Part shown: in pieces, positions 46,190 to 57,818 of the stretch | Layout: each line of letters opens with the position of its first letter | How positions within the stretch are numbered: the first letter of the stretch is position 1 | NCBI GenBank assembly: GCA_009823505.1 | Contig: VZQC01000353.1 | Span: 114,460-178,459 of the forward strand | Direction of reading: 5' to 3' | DNA: 64,000 nt | Source: Rhizomys pruinosus | Taxonomy: Eukaryota; Chordata; Mammalia; Rodentia; Spalacidae | The notes under the pieces: model-generated | Databases searched by the model: none | What the model saw: only the letters and a program-made list of their open reading frames with translations | Told to the model about the DNA's origin: nothing | Position numbers and translations under genes: made by a program

Positions 46190-47189
46190 ACTGCATGTCT
46201 ATCAAGTATTTTTAGCTGCATTGTTAGATCATTCACTTGTCCTCTTTCTGATTTTTTAATGTAGGCACTTAGAGCTATCAACTTCCCTCTTAGGACTGCT
46301 TTTAAAGTGTCCCATAGGTTTTGCTGTGTTGTATTATCATTGTCATTCAGTTCCAGGAAAGTTTTTATTTCTTTCTTTATTTCTTCCTTGACCCATTCAT
46401 TATTCAGTAGAGTGTTGTTTAGTCTCCATGTGTTCTTTTAGCTTTTAGGGTTTATCCTGGTGTTGATATTGAGTTTTATTGCACTATGGTCTGATAGAAT
46501 GCATCAGATTATGTCAATCTTTTTGTATTTGTTGAGTTTTTTCCTGTGTCCCAGTATATGGTCTATTTTGGAGAATGTTCCATGAGGTGCTGAGTAGAAA
46601 GTGTATTCTCTGGTGTTTGGGTGAAATATTTGATAGATGTCTGCGAGGTCCATTTGGAGTATTGTATGATTTAGTTCAGATGCTTCTTTGTTTATCCTTT
46701 GTCCTATTGATCTTTCTAAAGGACTTGTGGGGTATTGACATCCCCTACTATTAGTGTGCTGGGGTTAATCTGTGCCTTGAGGTCCTGAAGAATTGTCTTC
46801 ATAAAGTTTGGTGCACCAGCATTTGGTGGGTATATATTCATGATTCTGACATCTTCATCATCAGTTGTTCCTTTAATAAAGATATAATGGCCCTCTTTGT
46901 CTCTTTTGATTTCTTTTGCTTTGAAGTCTATTTTGTCTGATATTAGAATAGGAAAACATGCTCTCTTTTAGGTACCATTTGCTTGGAATACTTTCTTCCA
47001 TCACTTCACCTTAAGTTGGTGCCTATCCTTGAAATTGAGATGGGTTTCTTGTAGACAGCATATGCATGGGTTTTGATTCCTAATCCATTCTCCCAGTCTA
47101 TGCCTTTTGATTGGGTAGTTTAACCCATTAATATTTAAGGTTATAATTGAAAGATAGATGTTGCTTCCTTTCACCTTATTGTCCATTTG
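46190..47189 (-). pseudogene. L1 ORF2 N-terminal endonuclease region
   Basis: Starts near 47186 with the segment TLNINGLNYPIKRHRL and CCLQETHLNFKDRH, which carry the catalytic Asn and Glu of the apurinic/apyrimidinic-type endonuclease. Further down, the EGHYI-IKG, NIYPPNAGAPNF and STLIVGDVNTP segments follow, then the linker toward RT ([17 protein letters not shown]). Several stops and frameshifts between 46980 and 46300 break it. The reverse transcriptase is absent. In an active L1 this protein nicks the target DNA and reverse-transcribes the L1 RNA. Confidence 0.88.
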
Positions 47190-47230
47190 GACTTTTAGCC
47201 TCTGATTCTATGCCTATGGTTATGTTTTTA

Positions 47231-48375
47231 TTAGTTTCTTTTCCTAGGTGTTCGAGGATTTTTGCTCCTCTCTTCTGCCCTTTGAATTGCTTCAAGTATT
47301 TTCTGAAGAGTTGGTTTTCTGGACATGTATTCCATCATCTTGTTTATTTCATGGAAGATTTTCCTCTCTCCTTCAACTATAATCGACATTTTTGCTGGGT
47401 AAAGTATTCTGGGTTGGCATCCATAGTCCTTTAACACTGGGAATGCTTTGCTCCATGTTCTTCTTGCTTTCATGGTTTGAGGCGAGAAGTCAGTTGTAAT
47501 TCTGATGGGTTTCCCTTTGTATGTGACTTGTTTTTCTTTTAGCCTTCAGAATTTGTCTTTGTTGTGGCGCTAGCATTTTAACCATGATACGCTGGCATGA
47601 GGGAGTTTCTTTTCTGATCTTGTTGGAGTCCTATGTGCTTCCTGTATTTGTATGGTTTTGTCTATTTTTAGTTTGGGGAAATTTTCCTCTATTATTCTGT
47701 TGAAGATCTGATCAATACTATTCTCTTGAGATTCTTCTCCTTCCTGTATTCCTATGATGTGGAAGTTTGATCTTTTCATAGTGTCCCATGTTTCCTGGTT
47801 GTTTCAGTTTTGTGTATTTTTAAATTTTTCATATTCTTTGTTTGAGCTTTTTATTTGCTCTGTGTTTTCTTTCAGATCTGATATTCTTTGTTGTGCTTCC
47901 TCCATTCTACTTCTGAGGCTTTTTACTTTCCTTTCTTCTTGAATGGATGAGTGTTCTTTTTACTTTTTCATTTCATCCTGTGTTTTCTTTAGTATTTCCA
48001 TTTCCTTTTTGAGCTTCTCAATCTCTTCTTGGTGCTCCTTACTTCGTTGGTTTGCTTCCCTTTTCAGAGTTTTTTGTTTTGTTTTGTTTTGTTTTTTCCT
48101 CCCTCTAGTTCTTTCTGGAGTTTGTCAATATCTTCCTTTAGTTCTTTCCGAAGTTTGTCGCTGTATCCCTCTAGGACCTTTTTGAGTTTTTCATTCTCTC
48201 TCTTTACTTCTCTGAATTCTTCTTTATTTTCTTTAATTTCTCTACATAGTTCTGCAATTATTCCTCTAAGATCTATTCCTTGGGTCACCTCCAAGGGGAT
48301 CCCATTGTAGCTATCTCCTACAGGTTTTGTAGAGCCTGGTGCAGGATTATCCTGCACCTTTTCCATGTTGTCCAT
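47231..48375 (-). pseudogene. L1 ORF1 (RNA-binding chaperone), few lesions
   Basis: Begins MDNMEKVQDNPAPGS at 48375. An N-terminal coiled coil (heptad-rich EIKENKEEFREVKRENEKL) runs to about 48064. It continues through broken frames to the RRM-like domain (RSNFHIIGIQEGEE at about 47770, then EENFPKLK) and the C-terminal domain (ARRTWSKAFPVLKDYGCQPRILYPAKMS, 47473-47231) ending in RTPRKRN. About 380 codons in total, the usual ORF1p size. Internal stops occur at about 48060 and 47570 and in the linker. The product would be a trimeric RNA-binding nucleic-acid chaperone of the L1 particle; this copy is inactive. Confidence 0.9.
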
Positions 48376-48880
48376 TTGTCATGTGCTGTGCTTGGCATGT
48401 GGGTTTCCCTTTTGTGATTCAAATCACAAATGTCTTTTCACTATGTTAGTGGCTGGTTTTGCTTGCCTCCTTCTGAAGCTTTTTTTTTCTTCCCCCCTCC
48501 TTGTTTATGGAGTATTGACTTTTCTATGTTTCGGGCTTTCAATTTGTTTATGTATTGGATATTGGAAGTCTAAGTCACTCTTCCCTTCCTGTTCTGAAGG
48601 TTCTCCAAAAACTTAGCCCATGCCCTGGTACCTGTCTGGAGCGACTTCTGTGCTCCTGTGCTTCAGGAGCCCACCTGCACAAAGACAAACCCAGCACCAC
48701 TGGCTGCAAAGGCGAAGGGCAGCTCTGCCCAGACACCTACCCCCTACAAGGGTTTAGAGTTGAGACCCTTTTCCAGCAATCAGGAGTCAATCTACCCTAA
48801 AATCTACCTGTCTGGAGCAACTTCCGGGCTCCTGTGCTTCAGGAGCCCACCCACACCCGCAATACTTTCTTATCTTGAAT
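48376..48880 (-). promoter_or_regulatory. L1 5' UTR with two tandem promoter repeats
   Basis: A 45-bp block (cctgtctggagcRacttc then gctcctgtgcttcaggagc) occurs at about 48631-48676 and again at about 48807-48852, a period of 176 bp, like tandem monomers of rodent L1 promoters. Each contains the perfect stem gctcctg/caggagc. It lies directly upstream of ORF1 in the correct orientation. Confidence 0.65.
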
Positions 48881-49003
48881 TCTAGAAGGCAATCAAAGGC
48901 TGTAGCAATTGCTTGTGTTACTTTGGGTCTGTCTTCGACTACTCTACTCACTCACTCAAAGGGATGGTTCCCCTGTCTGACACTGTGTTTTTTGTTATAT
49001 TGC

Positions 49004-49006
<3 letters not shown>

Positions 49007-49061
<55 letters not shown>

Positions 49062-49062
49062 G
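49007..49062 (+). repeat. (CA)n microsatellite
   Basis: About 27 ca units with one interruption. 48881-49006 upstream is unrecognised, as is 49063-49330 downstream. Confidence 0.97.
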
Positions 49063-49330
49063 ATATGTGTATTTTTCAGTAGGTGTTTGAACTAATTCAT
49101 TTCCCTCTGTTTTTCCTTTGTTTTTCTCATACCACCTAAGCATTATTTATTGCTCTTATCTCTTCACCTTTTATAGCCATTCCTTTTCCCTCCCCAGGTA
49201 ATGTATCTCCATCCAATTGTCCCACTTGAATCCTTTATAATACATGGCTCTTACTATCCCCCTATCCCAAGGTTCTTCTTCCCTTTTATAGTCATGTTTC
49301 CTTGTATAACCCTACATCCTCTCATCCCAG

Positions 49331-50190
49331 TTAAGACCTCAATGTAGAACATCAGACACTGGAACTGTTAGAAGAAACTTAGACAGTACCTTACAAAATA
49401 TAGGTTCAGGTAAAGACTTTTTAAATTGGACTTCAGTTACTCAAAAATTAAGGTCAACAGACAGTACAAACCTCATTAAACTAAAAAGCTTCTGTACAGC
49501 ATAGGAAACAATGAAGGAAGTGGAGAGGAAGCCCACAAAGTGGGAGAAAATCCTCACCAGCTAAGCATCTGACAGAAGAATAATATCCATAACATGCAAA
49601 GAACTAAAAAAAGGACCAAAAAACAAATAACCCAATTAATAAATGAGTTATGGATCTGAGAGGTCTCAAAAGAAGAAATAAGAGTAGTTAAGATACACCT
49701 TAAATAATTAGGAAAGTGAAAATTACTACCAGTTTATTATTTCATCTTACACAAGTTAGAATGGCTGAGACCAAAAGAACAATATTGGTGAGAATGAGAG
49801 GAAAGCAGAACCCTCATTCAGTGCTGGTGGGATGGCAAACTGGTGCATCTACTGTGGAAATTGCTGTGGAGATCTCTTAAAAATCTAAAAACATGTCTAC
49901 CATATGATCCACTTATATCAGTCTTTGGTATATATCTAAAGAGCTCCATGTAATACTACACGGATACTTGTGGAGCCATGTTTGCTACTGCTCTTTTTAC
50001 AATAGCTACCAAATGAAAACAACCTAAATATCCCTCAAATGATGAAAGCATAATGAAGATGTGCATTTACACAAAGGAGTTCTCATCAGTAAAGAAAAAC
50101 AAAATCATAAAATATGTAGGTAGGTGGATGAAAATAGAATTTGTCATACTAAGTGATGTAATGTAGACTCAGAAATACTACCTTCATTTT
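49331..50190 (+). mobile_element. old L1 ORF2 3' part, plus strand
   Basis: Phrases in L1 order: aaagcttctgtacagcatagg, gtgggagaaaatcctcaccag, gctggtgggatggcaaactgg, ccatatgatccacttatatc and atactaagtgatgtaatgtag. Many stops; a decayed fossil of the ORF2 C-terminal region. Confidence 0.85.
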
Positions 50191-50355
50191 TATAGGATTT
50201 TCTGGTCTCGATTTAAATTGTCCCTAGTCCTATCTTTGTGTTAACGCTTTCTGTTAAATTTGAAGATTTTTAGTCTTTTTTATTAGTTCCTTGAGAAACT
50301 TCTATGAAATTTCCTCTTCCTCTACTTTGGTTTCAGTATTAAAATTTGCTATGTT

Positions 50356-50604
50356 GGGGCTGGAGAGATGGCCTAGCGGTTAAAAGCGCCGATGGCTCTT
50401 GCAGAGGACCTGGGTTTGATCCCTAGCACCCACATGGCAGCTGAGAACCATCTGTAACTCCAATTCCAAGAGAACTCCAGTTCCAGGGGAATCCGAGACC
50501 CTCTTCTGACCTCTGTGGCATTGCATGACACGGGTGCACAAACCTATATGCAGACAGTACATTCATACACATAAATAAAATAAAATAAAATATTTTAAAA
50601 AAGA
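50356..50604 (+). mobile_element. B2: B2 SINE, young subfamily, with TSD
   Basis: Complete, with internal duplication. Flanking repeats tttgctatgtt (50345-50355) and tttggtatgtt (50605-50615) differ at one base. Confidence 0.95.
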
Positions 50605-50615
50605 TTTGGTATGTT

Positions 50616-52520
50616 ATATTTCCATTTCTTTTTGTCTCAAGACAGAAGCTTTTGCTTCCCTTTTGAAAATGCGACCTTTTGTTGTGCAAGGACATGTTTA
50701 ATTCCTCTATATTCATCTCTAGTTTAATAGCATTTTTATCAGAAAAGATACTTGATATGATTTCACTATTAAGTTTGTTAAGATGTTCTTTGATCTGCCT
50801 TATCATCTGTCCTACAGAATGATCTATAACTCAACAAGACTGTGTATTCTATTGCTGGAATAACACTTTATGTGAATATTGGTTCCATTTGTCACTGAGA
50901 TGCACACACTTAGATATGAACCTGACATGGTAGCTGTTTAAACATGGATTATGGTGTTCTTCATGTCACCTGATTCTTCATTGACTTTCCAGATACATCA
51001 TCTGTCCATTGTTAAAGTTGGGATTTTTGAAGTCCTCTACTCTAAACTGAGTTCTCTTAGTAATTACTTAAAGATTCAGGTATTCCAATGCTTTATACAA
51101 ACACGCACACATATATAATTATTATATCACTTTATTGACTCATTTATCACCACTTAGATATATATCTTATCTTCTGTACACTGCTTATTTTTTTAAATAA
51201 ATAAGTATTATTATTTTGGGTTTTAGCTTTTAGTGATGGATTTGCCTTATACAACCAAGGATGGACTTAAACCATGATTTGCCCCACTCTGTCTCCTGAG
51301 TCCTGGGATAATTGTTGGATACCACTACAACTGACTTTCTTGTGACAGTTTTTGCATACAGTTGATTTATTTTCTATCATCATGGCTGTTCTTGCTCTGT
51401 ATGGTACCACATTTTACATTTTAATGATATGACTATCCATCAAATTATATTTATTATCTTTATCTTTTATTTGAGATTTTTCTCCCATGTACATTAAATT
51501 TGGTTATTGTTAGGAAAGAAAGTTATTGCTGATGTTTCGTAGCTTCAATGAGACATAAAACATCTTATAATTACCATATCTACTTTAACCTATACCAACT
51601 TAACTTCAATTGAGTCCTATACCTACATCCCACATCCTCTTTACATCTATGTGTTGACATCACACCTCTACATATTCTTCATATTCTCTATCAATCAACA
51701 AATTATTGTAGCTTTATTTATTCTACTGCCTTTATCTTTTTATGTTTATAATAAGAGTAAAGGGATTTATGTAGCACTACTATATTATATGAATATTCTA
51801 CATTCGATTCAATTTGTCTTTTTACAGTGCTTGATACTTTAATATGATTTCATGTTAATATTAATTTCAACAAAGAACTGTCTTCATTATTGTGAGTAAT
51901 GTGGATCTACATGGGGTGAACCCCCAGCACTTTTTTCTATGCAAAAATCTTTTTCCTTTATTTCTGGAAGTCAAAATTTTCCTATAAAATATTCTTCTTT
52001 TCTTCTTTAAGTATTTTGAATATATACTAATACCACTTTACAGTCTGTGAGATTCTTAATTATTGTTGTCATTATTGAGATTTTAATTATAATTCATTTT
52101 AGGAAAATCTCCTTGTGTTTTATAGTCTTAGAGGTATTTGGAATATATATGTCTTGGACTTTTCCCTCTGCAAATTTGATAAGTTCCTTGGTTTTATTTC
52201 TTTGAATGATGTTGTTCAATCTTCCTACCTTTTTTGCTGGTACTGTCAATCTTGAAATGACTACTGTATTGGACCACTTGATGCTATCTGGGTCAAGTAA
52301 GCTTTCTTCATTCTTGCCTTATTCTTTCATTTTACTTTTTATTCCACTTACCGGATGATTTCTGAGGGGGCTGAATCTTTTTCTTCTTAACTCAATGTGC
52401 TCTTGAAACTACAGATTTATTCTTATTATAGCTTCAGTCATTGCTTTCTTCTGCTAAAATCTGTATCTACTTATCTTCAATTATTTTACTAATATTTAGT
52501 TATCTATGTGTTATCTCATA
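50616..52520 (-). mobile_element. ancient L1 (ORF2 endonuclease to ORF1 region), decayed
   Basis: Reverse-oriented phrases such as tttttatcagaaaagatacttgatatgatttc, atgatctataactc (linker), ttactttattgactca and gataagttccttggttttatttc (ORF1 region) fit an ancient L1. No open frame survives, and part of the interval may not be L1. Confidence 0.45.
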
Positions 52521-52635
52521 TGTTCCTGATTTTTTTAAGTTAAACATTATTTATTAAGCACTTGCTGTATGCCACGAATGATTGATGCTGAGGATAATGT
52601 AGATTGAAACTAAATCTCTGAATTTTGAAATTAAA

Positions 52636-52723
52636 ATTCCAGCAGACATAAGTAGGTGGATCTCTGCAAGATTAAGCCCAGCCCGGTATACATTAATGAG
52701 TTCCAAACCAGCTGGGAATATAT

Positions 52724-52779
<56 letters not shown>
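52636..52779 (+). mobile_element. B1: 5'-truncated B1 with (GA)n tail
   Basis: agtaggtggatctctgcaag ... atgagttccaaaccagctgg, then a (GA)n microsatellite at 52728-52779. Confidence 0.8.
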
Positions 52780-52781
<2 letters not shown>

Positions 52782-52945
52782 TCTATTATAATTCCCTTTT
52801 CAAATTCTTAGGTCTACATATCTTTCTATTAGTTCTTTATATGGTAACATGTTTTCCAAATTATTCATGATCTGTATGACCTGCCACTAGATTCTAGATA
52901 TTTATTCATTTGCTTTTATTATTTTGATTTTATTTTATTTTATTA

Positions 52946-53093
52946 TTTTTTTGGTCTTTTTGAAACAGGGTCTCCCTGTAGCCCCAGCTGTCCTGGAACT
53001 CACTCTGTAGACCAGCTGGCCTCGAACTCACAAAGATCGACCTGCCTCTGCCTCCCAAGTGCTGGGATTAAAGGCATGCATCACCACACCTGG
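52946..53093 (-). mobile_element. B1: B1 SINE
   Basis: gaaacagggtctccctgtag ... gctgggattaaaggcatgcatcaccacacc, little diverged. Confidence 0.95.
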
Positions 53094-53094
53094 C

Positions 53095-53305
53095 TTATTT
53101 TTATTTTTTGTGTATGAGTATTCTGTCTGCCGTTAGGTAGTTGCACCCATGTTGTGCAATGACCAAGTAGGTCAGAAGGTGACAGATTCCCCTGAAACTG
53201 GAGTAGCAAGCAGTTGTTGGCCAATATATGGGTGCTCAGAATTGACCCCAAACTTATGTATGAACAACCATTGCTCTTCATTGCAGAGTCATTACTCCAG
53301 CCCCA
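53095..53305 (-). mobile_element. B2: B2 SINE, diverged
   Basis: Immediately follows the B1. Reverse-oriented gtatgagtattctgtctgcc ... cagattcccctgaaactgg ... gagtcattactccagcccc. Confidence 0.85.
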
Positions 53306-54413
53306 AGATACTGTATTTTAAAATAGTGAGCATTTCTTCCATTATGTCTGGATTTATTCTGGTAGGGGAAGTTCTTCACCAGTCAGATCTTCCACAGTTT
53401 CCACATTGGACATGGAGCAAGGTCCACAATGATGATTATGGAATCCATGAGTAGAATATCCTGTAACCTGGAGTCATAACATATGTGGGCCTGGTATCCA
53501 GATATATATAAGTAGGCCAGGCTTGGTCTCTAGGTAAACTGGCAGAGATCAGAACCCTGATTCCAATGGAGCCTGGAACAGTGGGGTGGATCTTGAGCCT
53601 GAGTTACTGGAGAGTAGTAAGCATTAGCTCTTAAACTTCAGAGTGAAAGCCTCACAGAGAGCAGAAGTATGCCAGTGCTGGCCAAATGTCAGGGCTTTCA
53701 AGGACTGATATGGTATTGTAAATGATGCAGAATGCCTGGAACTAACAGCCCCAATTGTAGGGTCCATATGAGACAAAATGCTCCTTAGATCTCTAGTGGG
53801 GCTTGAAGTGTCCATTTTGGGGTCCCGGAACAAATCAGATGGCAGGGTTCTCTGAGGCTAAAATCAGAGGCTCATTTTTCTTCCATTACCTGTATGGAAG
53901 TAACTCATGCCTGAGTCTGGTAGAAAGATAAGGCAGAAAAAGTAAGGTTATACTTAGTTGTATCTCTTTATTTAGGTGCTCCATCTAGGGGATATATTCT
54001 TACACCAGGCCTTATAACCCTTATGAAGCTAATTTTAATGGTGGATACTTTTTCAATTGATATTTCTGTGAAGGGATTAACCTTGAAAGTACTATGTTGT
54101 CATCTTGCTAAACTTATTGCTACAGATGAGATTCTTAATTTATAAATTCTATTTTCATTATGCACTATGGTATTTCTTTTTTAAAGATGATTGTAGAGTA
54201 TCAATGTCAAATATGTGTTTAAATTTTCAAATAACTTTGCAAAATGTATCAATTTCAGTGAGATTAAATCTATGAATAAAGGATAAAGCAAATCATCCTG
54301 AAGTTAGGTGGTTTCATGTGTTTTAAATTGTTTCTGGTTCAAATCCTGAGAAGTTCTTGATCCCTTAGGCAGCAACTAAAAAAAGAACACAATGTAGCAT
54401 GGAACAGTGTCCC
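53306..54413. other. unique DNA, nothing recognised
   Basis: No gene or repeat structure identified. Confidence 0.4.
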
Positions 54414-55233
54414 TTACTTGCCCATTAGCTTAATCAATGATGTGAATAGAAAATATCACCTTACAAATCACTACTCTTTGATTTGTGTAGATAGATATCT
54501 GTACTGAATTGATAGGTAAGACATAAGCAAACAGATTTTTTTTACACTTTAGTTATGAAGCAAATCCACTTCCTACTTTGTAACAGGTAAACACCACTTT
54601 AGCAGCCCAGAGAAGTACCCGGGTGGTCTCCAGAGGGAGAGGCCATTCTCACCTACACCTCCTTGTGCACTGTTAGACACACAGGTCCTCTATAAAATCT
54701 GAGCTGAACCAAATGATTTGAAAGCCACAAACATCACAATTTTTCCACTGGAAATACTTATTTGTTACCTTTGGAAATATTTTCTTGTGGAAGGGACAGG
54801 AATTCAAACTTTATTCCCTAGANTTACTTGCCCATTAGCTTAATCAATGATGTGAATAGAAAATATCACCTTACAAATCACTACTCTTTGATTTGTGTAG
54901 ATAGATATCTGTACTGAATTGATAGGTAAGACATAAGCAAACAGATTTTTTTTTACACTTTAGTTATGAAGCAAATCCACTTCCTACTTTGTAACAGGTA
55001 AACACCACTTTAGCAGCCCAGAGAAGTACCCGGGTGGTCTCCAGAGGGAGAGGCCATTCTCACCTACACCTCCTTGTGCACTGTTAGACACACAGGTCCT
55101 CTATAAATTCTGAGCTGAACCAAATGATTTGAAAGCCACAAACATCACAATTTTTCCACTGGAAATACTTATTTGTTACCTTTGGAAATATTTTCTTGTG
55201 GAAGGGACAGGAATTCAAACTTTATTCCCTAGA
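54414..55233 (+). repeat. 410-bp direct tandem duplication with n at the junction
   Basis: 54414-54822 (starting ttacttgcccattagc) recurs at 54824-55233. Only two differences were seen by eye: a T run one base longer in the second copy and tataaaatctg versus tataaattctg. The base between copies (54823) is n. No LTR-type TG...CA ends and no retroelement identity. Confidence 0.97.
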
Positions 55234-55690
55234 CTGGTGACCCACATTTGCATGATATTTCAAGAGATGCCCCTATTCATAATCCCCTAAAACTTGGTTG
55301 ACCTCTGAAGGCATGGAACAAAGTTATCCCTTAGGTCCCTTGGCCAAATTGGTATGGACTTTAAGTATGGTCATTAAGCACACAGAAAGGCTAAGTTGAA
55401 GCAGCCTGTTACATTGCACCTATATTAAAATTGTACTATTTGGAAACAAACTGTATGTTATTTCCATATCATATTTCTTGATTTGCATCTTTCCATTTTA
55501 ATCCCATATTACTCTAAAAGATACAAATATACCCTCCATCCTATAACAAAAACACAAGTTCTGAAATTGTTAGGTCAGCTCTAGAACCTGTTTAGGGATT
55601 CACAATGCAAAAGCACAGTTATCTTTAGATCATGAGGAATATAACATTAATGTTGCTCAGTTTGTCTTACAACTAGGCACCTGGTACTAG
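55234..55690. other. unassigned AT-rich DNA beside the L1 3' side
   Basis: It lies where the 3' UTR of the following minus-strand L1 should be but does not resemble the long 3' UTR at 25.6-27.9 kb. It could be a different L1 3' UTR type or host DNA. Confidence 0.35.
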
Positions 55691-56470
55691 CATCCACACA
55701 TGAGGGATACCATTCATCTTTTGTTTTTCTGGGATTGTGTTACTTCACTTAGCATAAAATCTACTAGTTCCATCCATTTACATGCAAATTTCATGATGAC
55801 ATCTTTCTTTACTGCTGCATAGAATTTCATTGTGTAGATGTACCACATTTACTCTATCCACTCTTCAGTTTAGGGGCACTTGAGTTGGTTCCAGTGCTTT
55901 GCTATTGTGAAGAGAGCTGCAATAAACATGGCTGTACATGTATCTCTGCAGTAGGAAGAGTCTGATGGATATATTCCCAGAAGGGGTAGGGCTGGGTCAT
56001 GTGGTAGGTTCATTTTAAGTTTTTTAAGGGTTCTCCATACTGCTTTCCATAGTGGTTGTACAAGTTTGTATTCCCACCAGCCATGGATGAGTGTTTCCCT
56101 TTCCCCACAGGCACCCTCTCCAGCATTTGGTATCATTTGTTTTCTTTGTCCTTGCCAGCCTTCCAGGGGTGAGATGATATCTTAATGTTGTTTTAATTTG
56201 CATTTCCTTAATTATTAGCGATGTTGAACACTTGTTAAGATTTTTCTCAGCCATCTATATTTCATCCCTTGTGAAGTCTCTGCTAAGCTCTTTACTCCAT
56301 CTTTTGAGTGAGTCATTTGTTTTCTTCTTTGTTTTTTTTTGAGTAGTTTATATATTATATAAGTTAATGCTCTGTCAGATGTATCAACAGTGAAGGTTTC
56401 CTCCCACTCTATGCATTTTCTCTTCACTTCCCTGATTGTTTCTTTTGCTGTACCGAAAAATTTGACTTTA

Positions 56471-56734
56471 TTTTATTTTATTTTATTTATTTTTTTTATT
56501 TTATTTATTTCGGTATGTGTATCAATGTACTGTCTGCATGCAGGTTTGTGTGCACCCGTGTCATGCAATGCCGCGGAGGTCAGAAGAGGATCTCAGATTC
56601 CCCTGGAACTGGAGTTCTCCTGGAATTGGAGTTTCAGACGGCTCTCGGCCGCCATGTGGGTGCTGGAGACCGAACCCGGGTCCTCTGTAAGAGCGGTCGG
56701 CGCTCTTAACCGCTAGGCCATCTCTCCAGCCCCC
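56471..56734 (-). mobile_element. B2: B2 SINE, young subfamily, in the L1 ORF2
   Basis: Flanked by identical 15-bp duplications aaaaatttgacttta at 56456-56470 and 56735-56749. The (TTTTA)n tail lies at 56471-56505. ORF2 sequence resumes exactly. Confidence 0.97.
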
Positions 56735-57479
56735 AAAAATTTGACTTTAATAAGGTCCCACTTGTCAGATGTCGACCTTATTTCCTGTGCAGCTGCTGTC
56801 TGATTTAGAAAGTCTTTCCCTATGCCTATGTCTTGTAAGTCACTGCCAACTTTTTCTTCTATCATCTTCATTTGGGTTTCACATTGAAGTCTCTGATCCA
56901 TTTGGAGTTGATTTTGTACAGGGTGTGAGGTAGGGGTTTAATTTTATTTTTCTACAAGTGGTGATTCATTTTTGCCAATGCCATTTGCTGAAGATGCTGT
57001 CTTTCCTCCACTGAAACCATCTAGACCTGGGCGTTTTTAGTTAGGAAGTCTCTTATTACATTTTTTAATTTCTTCATATATTATGGGTCTGTTTAAACTG
57101 TCAATCTTTTCTTGGTTTAGCTTTGGCGATTCCCTGGATTGTAGATAATCATCCATTTCTCTTAGGTTTTCAAATGGTTTTTGAAGTATTCCCATATGAT
57201 TGTCTGGATCTTTTCATTGTCTGTTGTGATATTTCCCCTTTTATCATAAATTCTATTGATTTGGAGTTGCTCTTTCTTTTGGTTAACTGGGCTAGGGGTC
57301 TGACTATGACCTTTTCTCTGCAGTGAATTGATTTCTTATGAGGCAAAAAATTACCATTTTCAAGAAGGGGATTAATACTCAAATGGCTGACTTCATTCCA
57401 CTTTCCTATAAGAGCTGTGTAACAAACTCCTTAGACTGAGTAAATGAAAGGTAAGATTCTCATAAGAATGTGTGACAAG

Positions 57480-57772
57480 TGGCTGGGGAGATGCTCACCA
57501 GGTAAGAGCACTTGCTGTACAAAGATGAGGGGACCAGTTCATTATCAGCATCCATGTAAAAAGTTGGGCATGGCCACATGCAGTGCCTCTAACCCCAGCG
57601 CTGTGGGGGCTGGAAAGAGGAAGATCGCTGGGATTTTTTGTCCTCCAGACTAGCTCCACCATCAGTGAGACCCTGTCTCTCTCAAGGGAATAGATGGAAG
57701 GCAACAGAGCGGGACACTGGATGTTCTCCTCTGACCTCCACACAAGCACATGGTCTTGTGCACCTGCACACA

Positions 57773-57816
<44 letters not shown>
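57480..57816 (+). mobile_element. B4-like SINE with (CA)n tail
   Basis: gtggctggggagatgctcacc head, ttgggcatggccacatgcag B1-like middle, then tgatcctccacacaag... into (CA)n at 57769-57816. It is part of the about 600-bp block interrupting the L1; the rest of that block (57350-57480, 57817-57945) is unassigned. Confidence 0.7.

Positions 57817-57818
<2 letters not shown>

Larger units (their letters stand above)
46190..48880 (-). mobile_element. L1 5' half (promoter repeats, ORF1, ORF2 endonuclease), 3' deleted
   Basis: On the minus strand from 48880 downward come two 5'-UTR repeat units, a near-complete ORF1 and about the first third of ORF2, after which L1 similarity stops near 46190. Having the 5' end but not the 3' end is unusual for L1 (5' truncation is the rule), so a later deletion or rearrangement removed the rest. 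No target duplication was found. Confidence 0.88.

Noticed and set aside
54414..55233. Pair of 410-bp direct repeats as LTRs of a mini-provirus
   Set aside because: They are immediately adjacent with no interior, lack TG...CA ends and meet at an n: a tandem duplication or assembly artefact.
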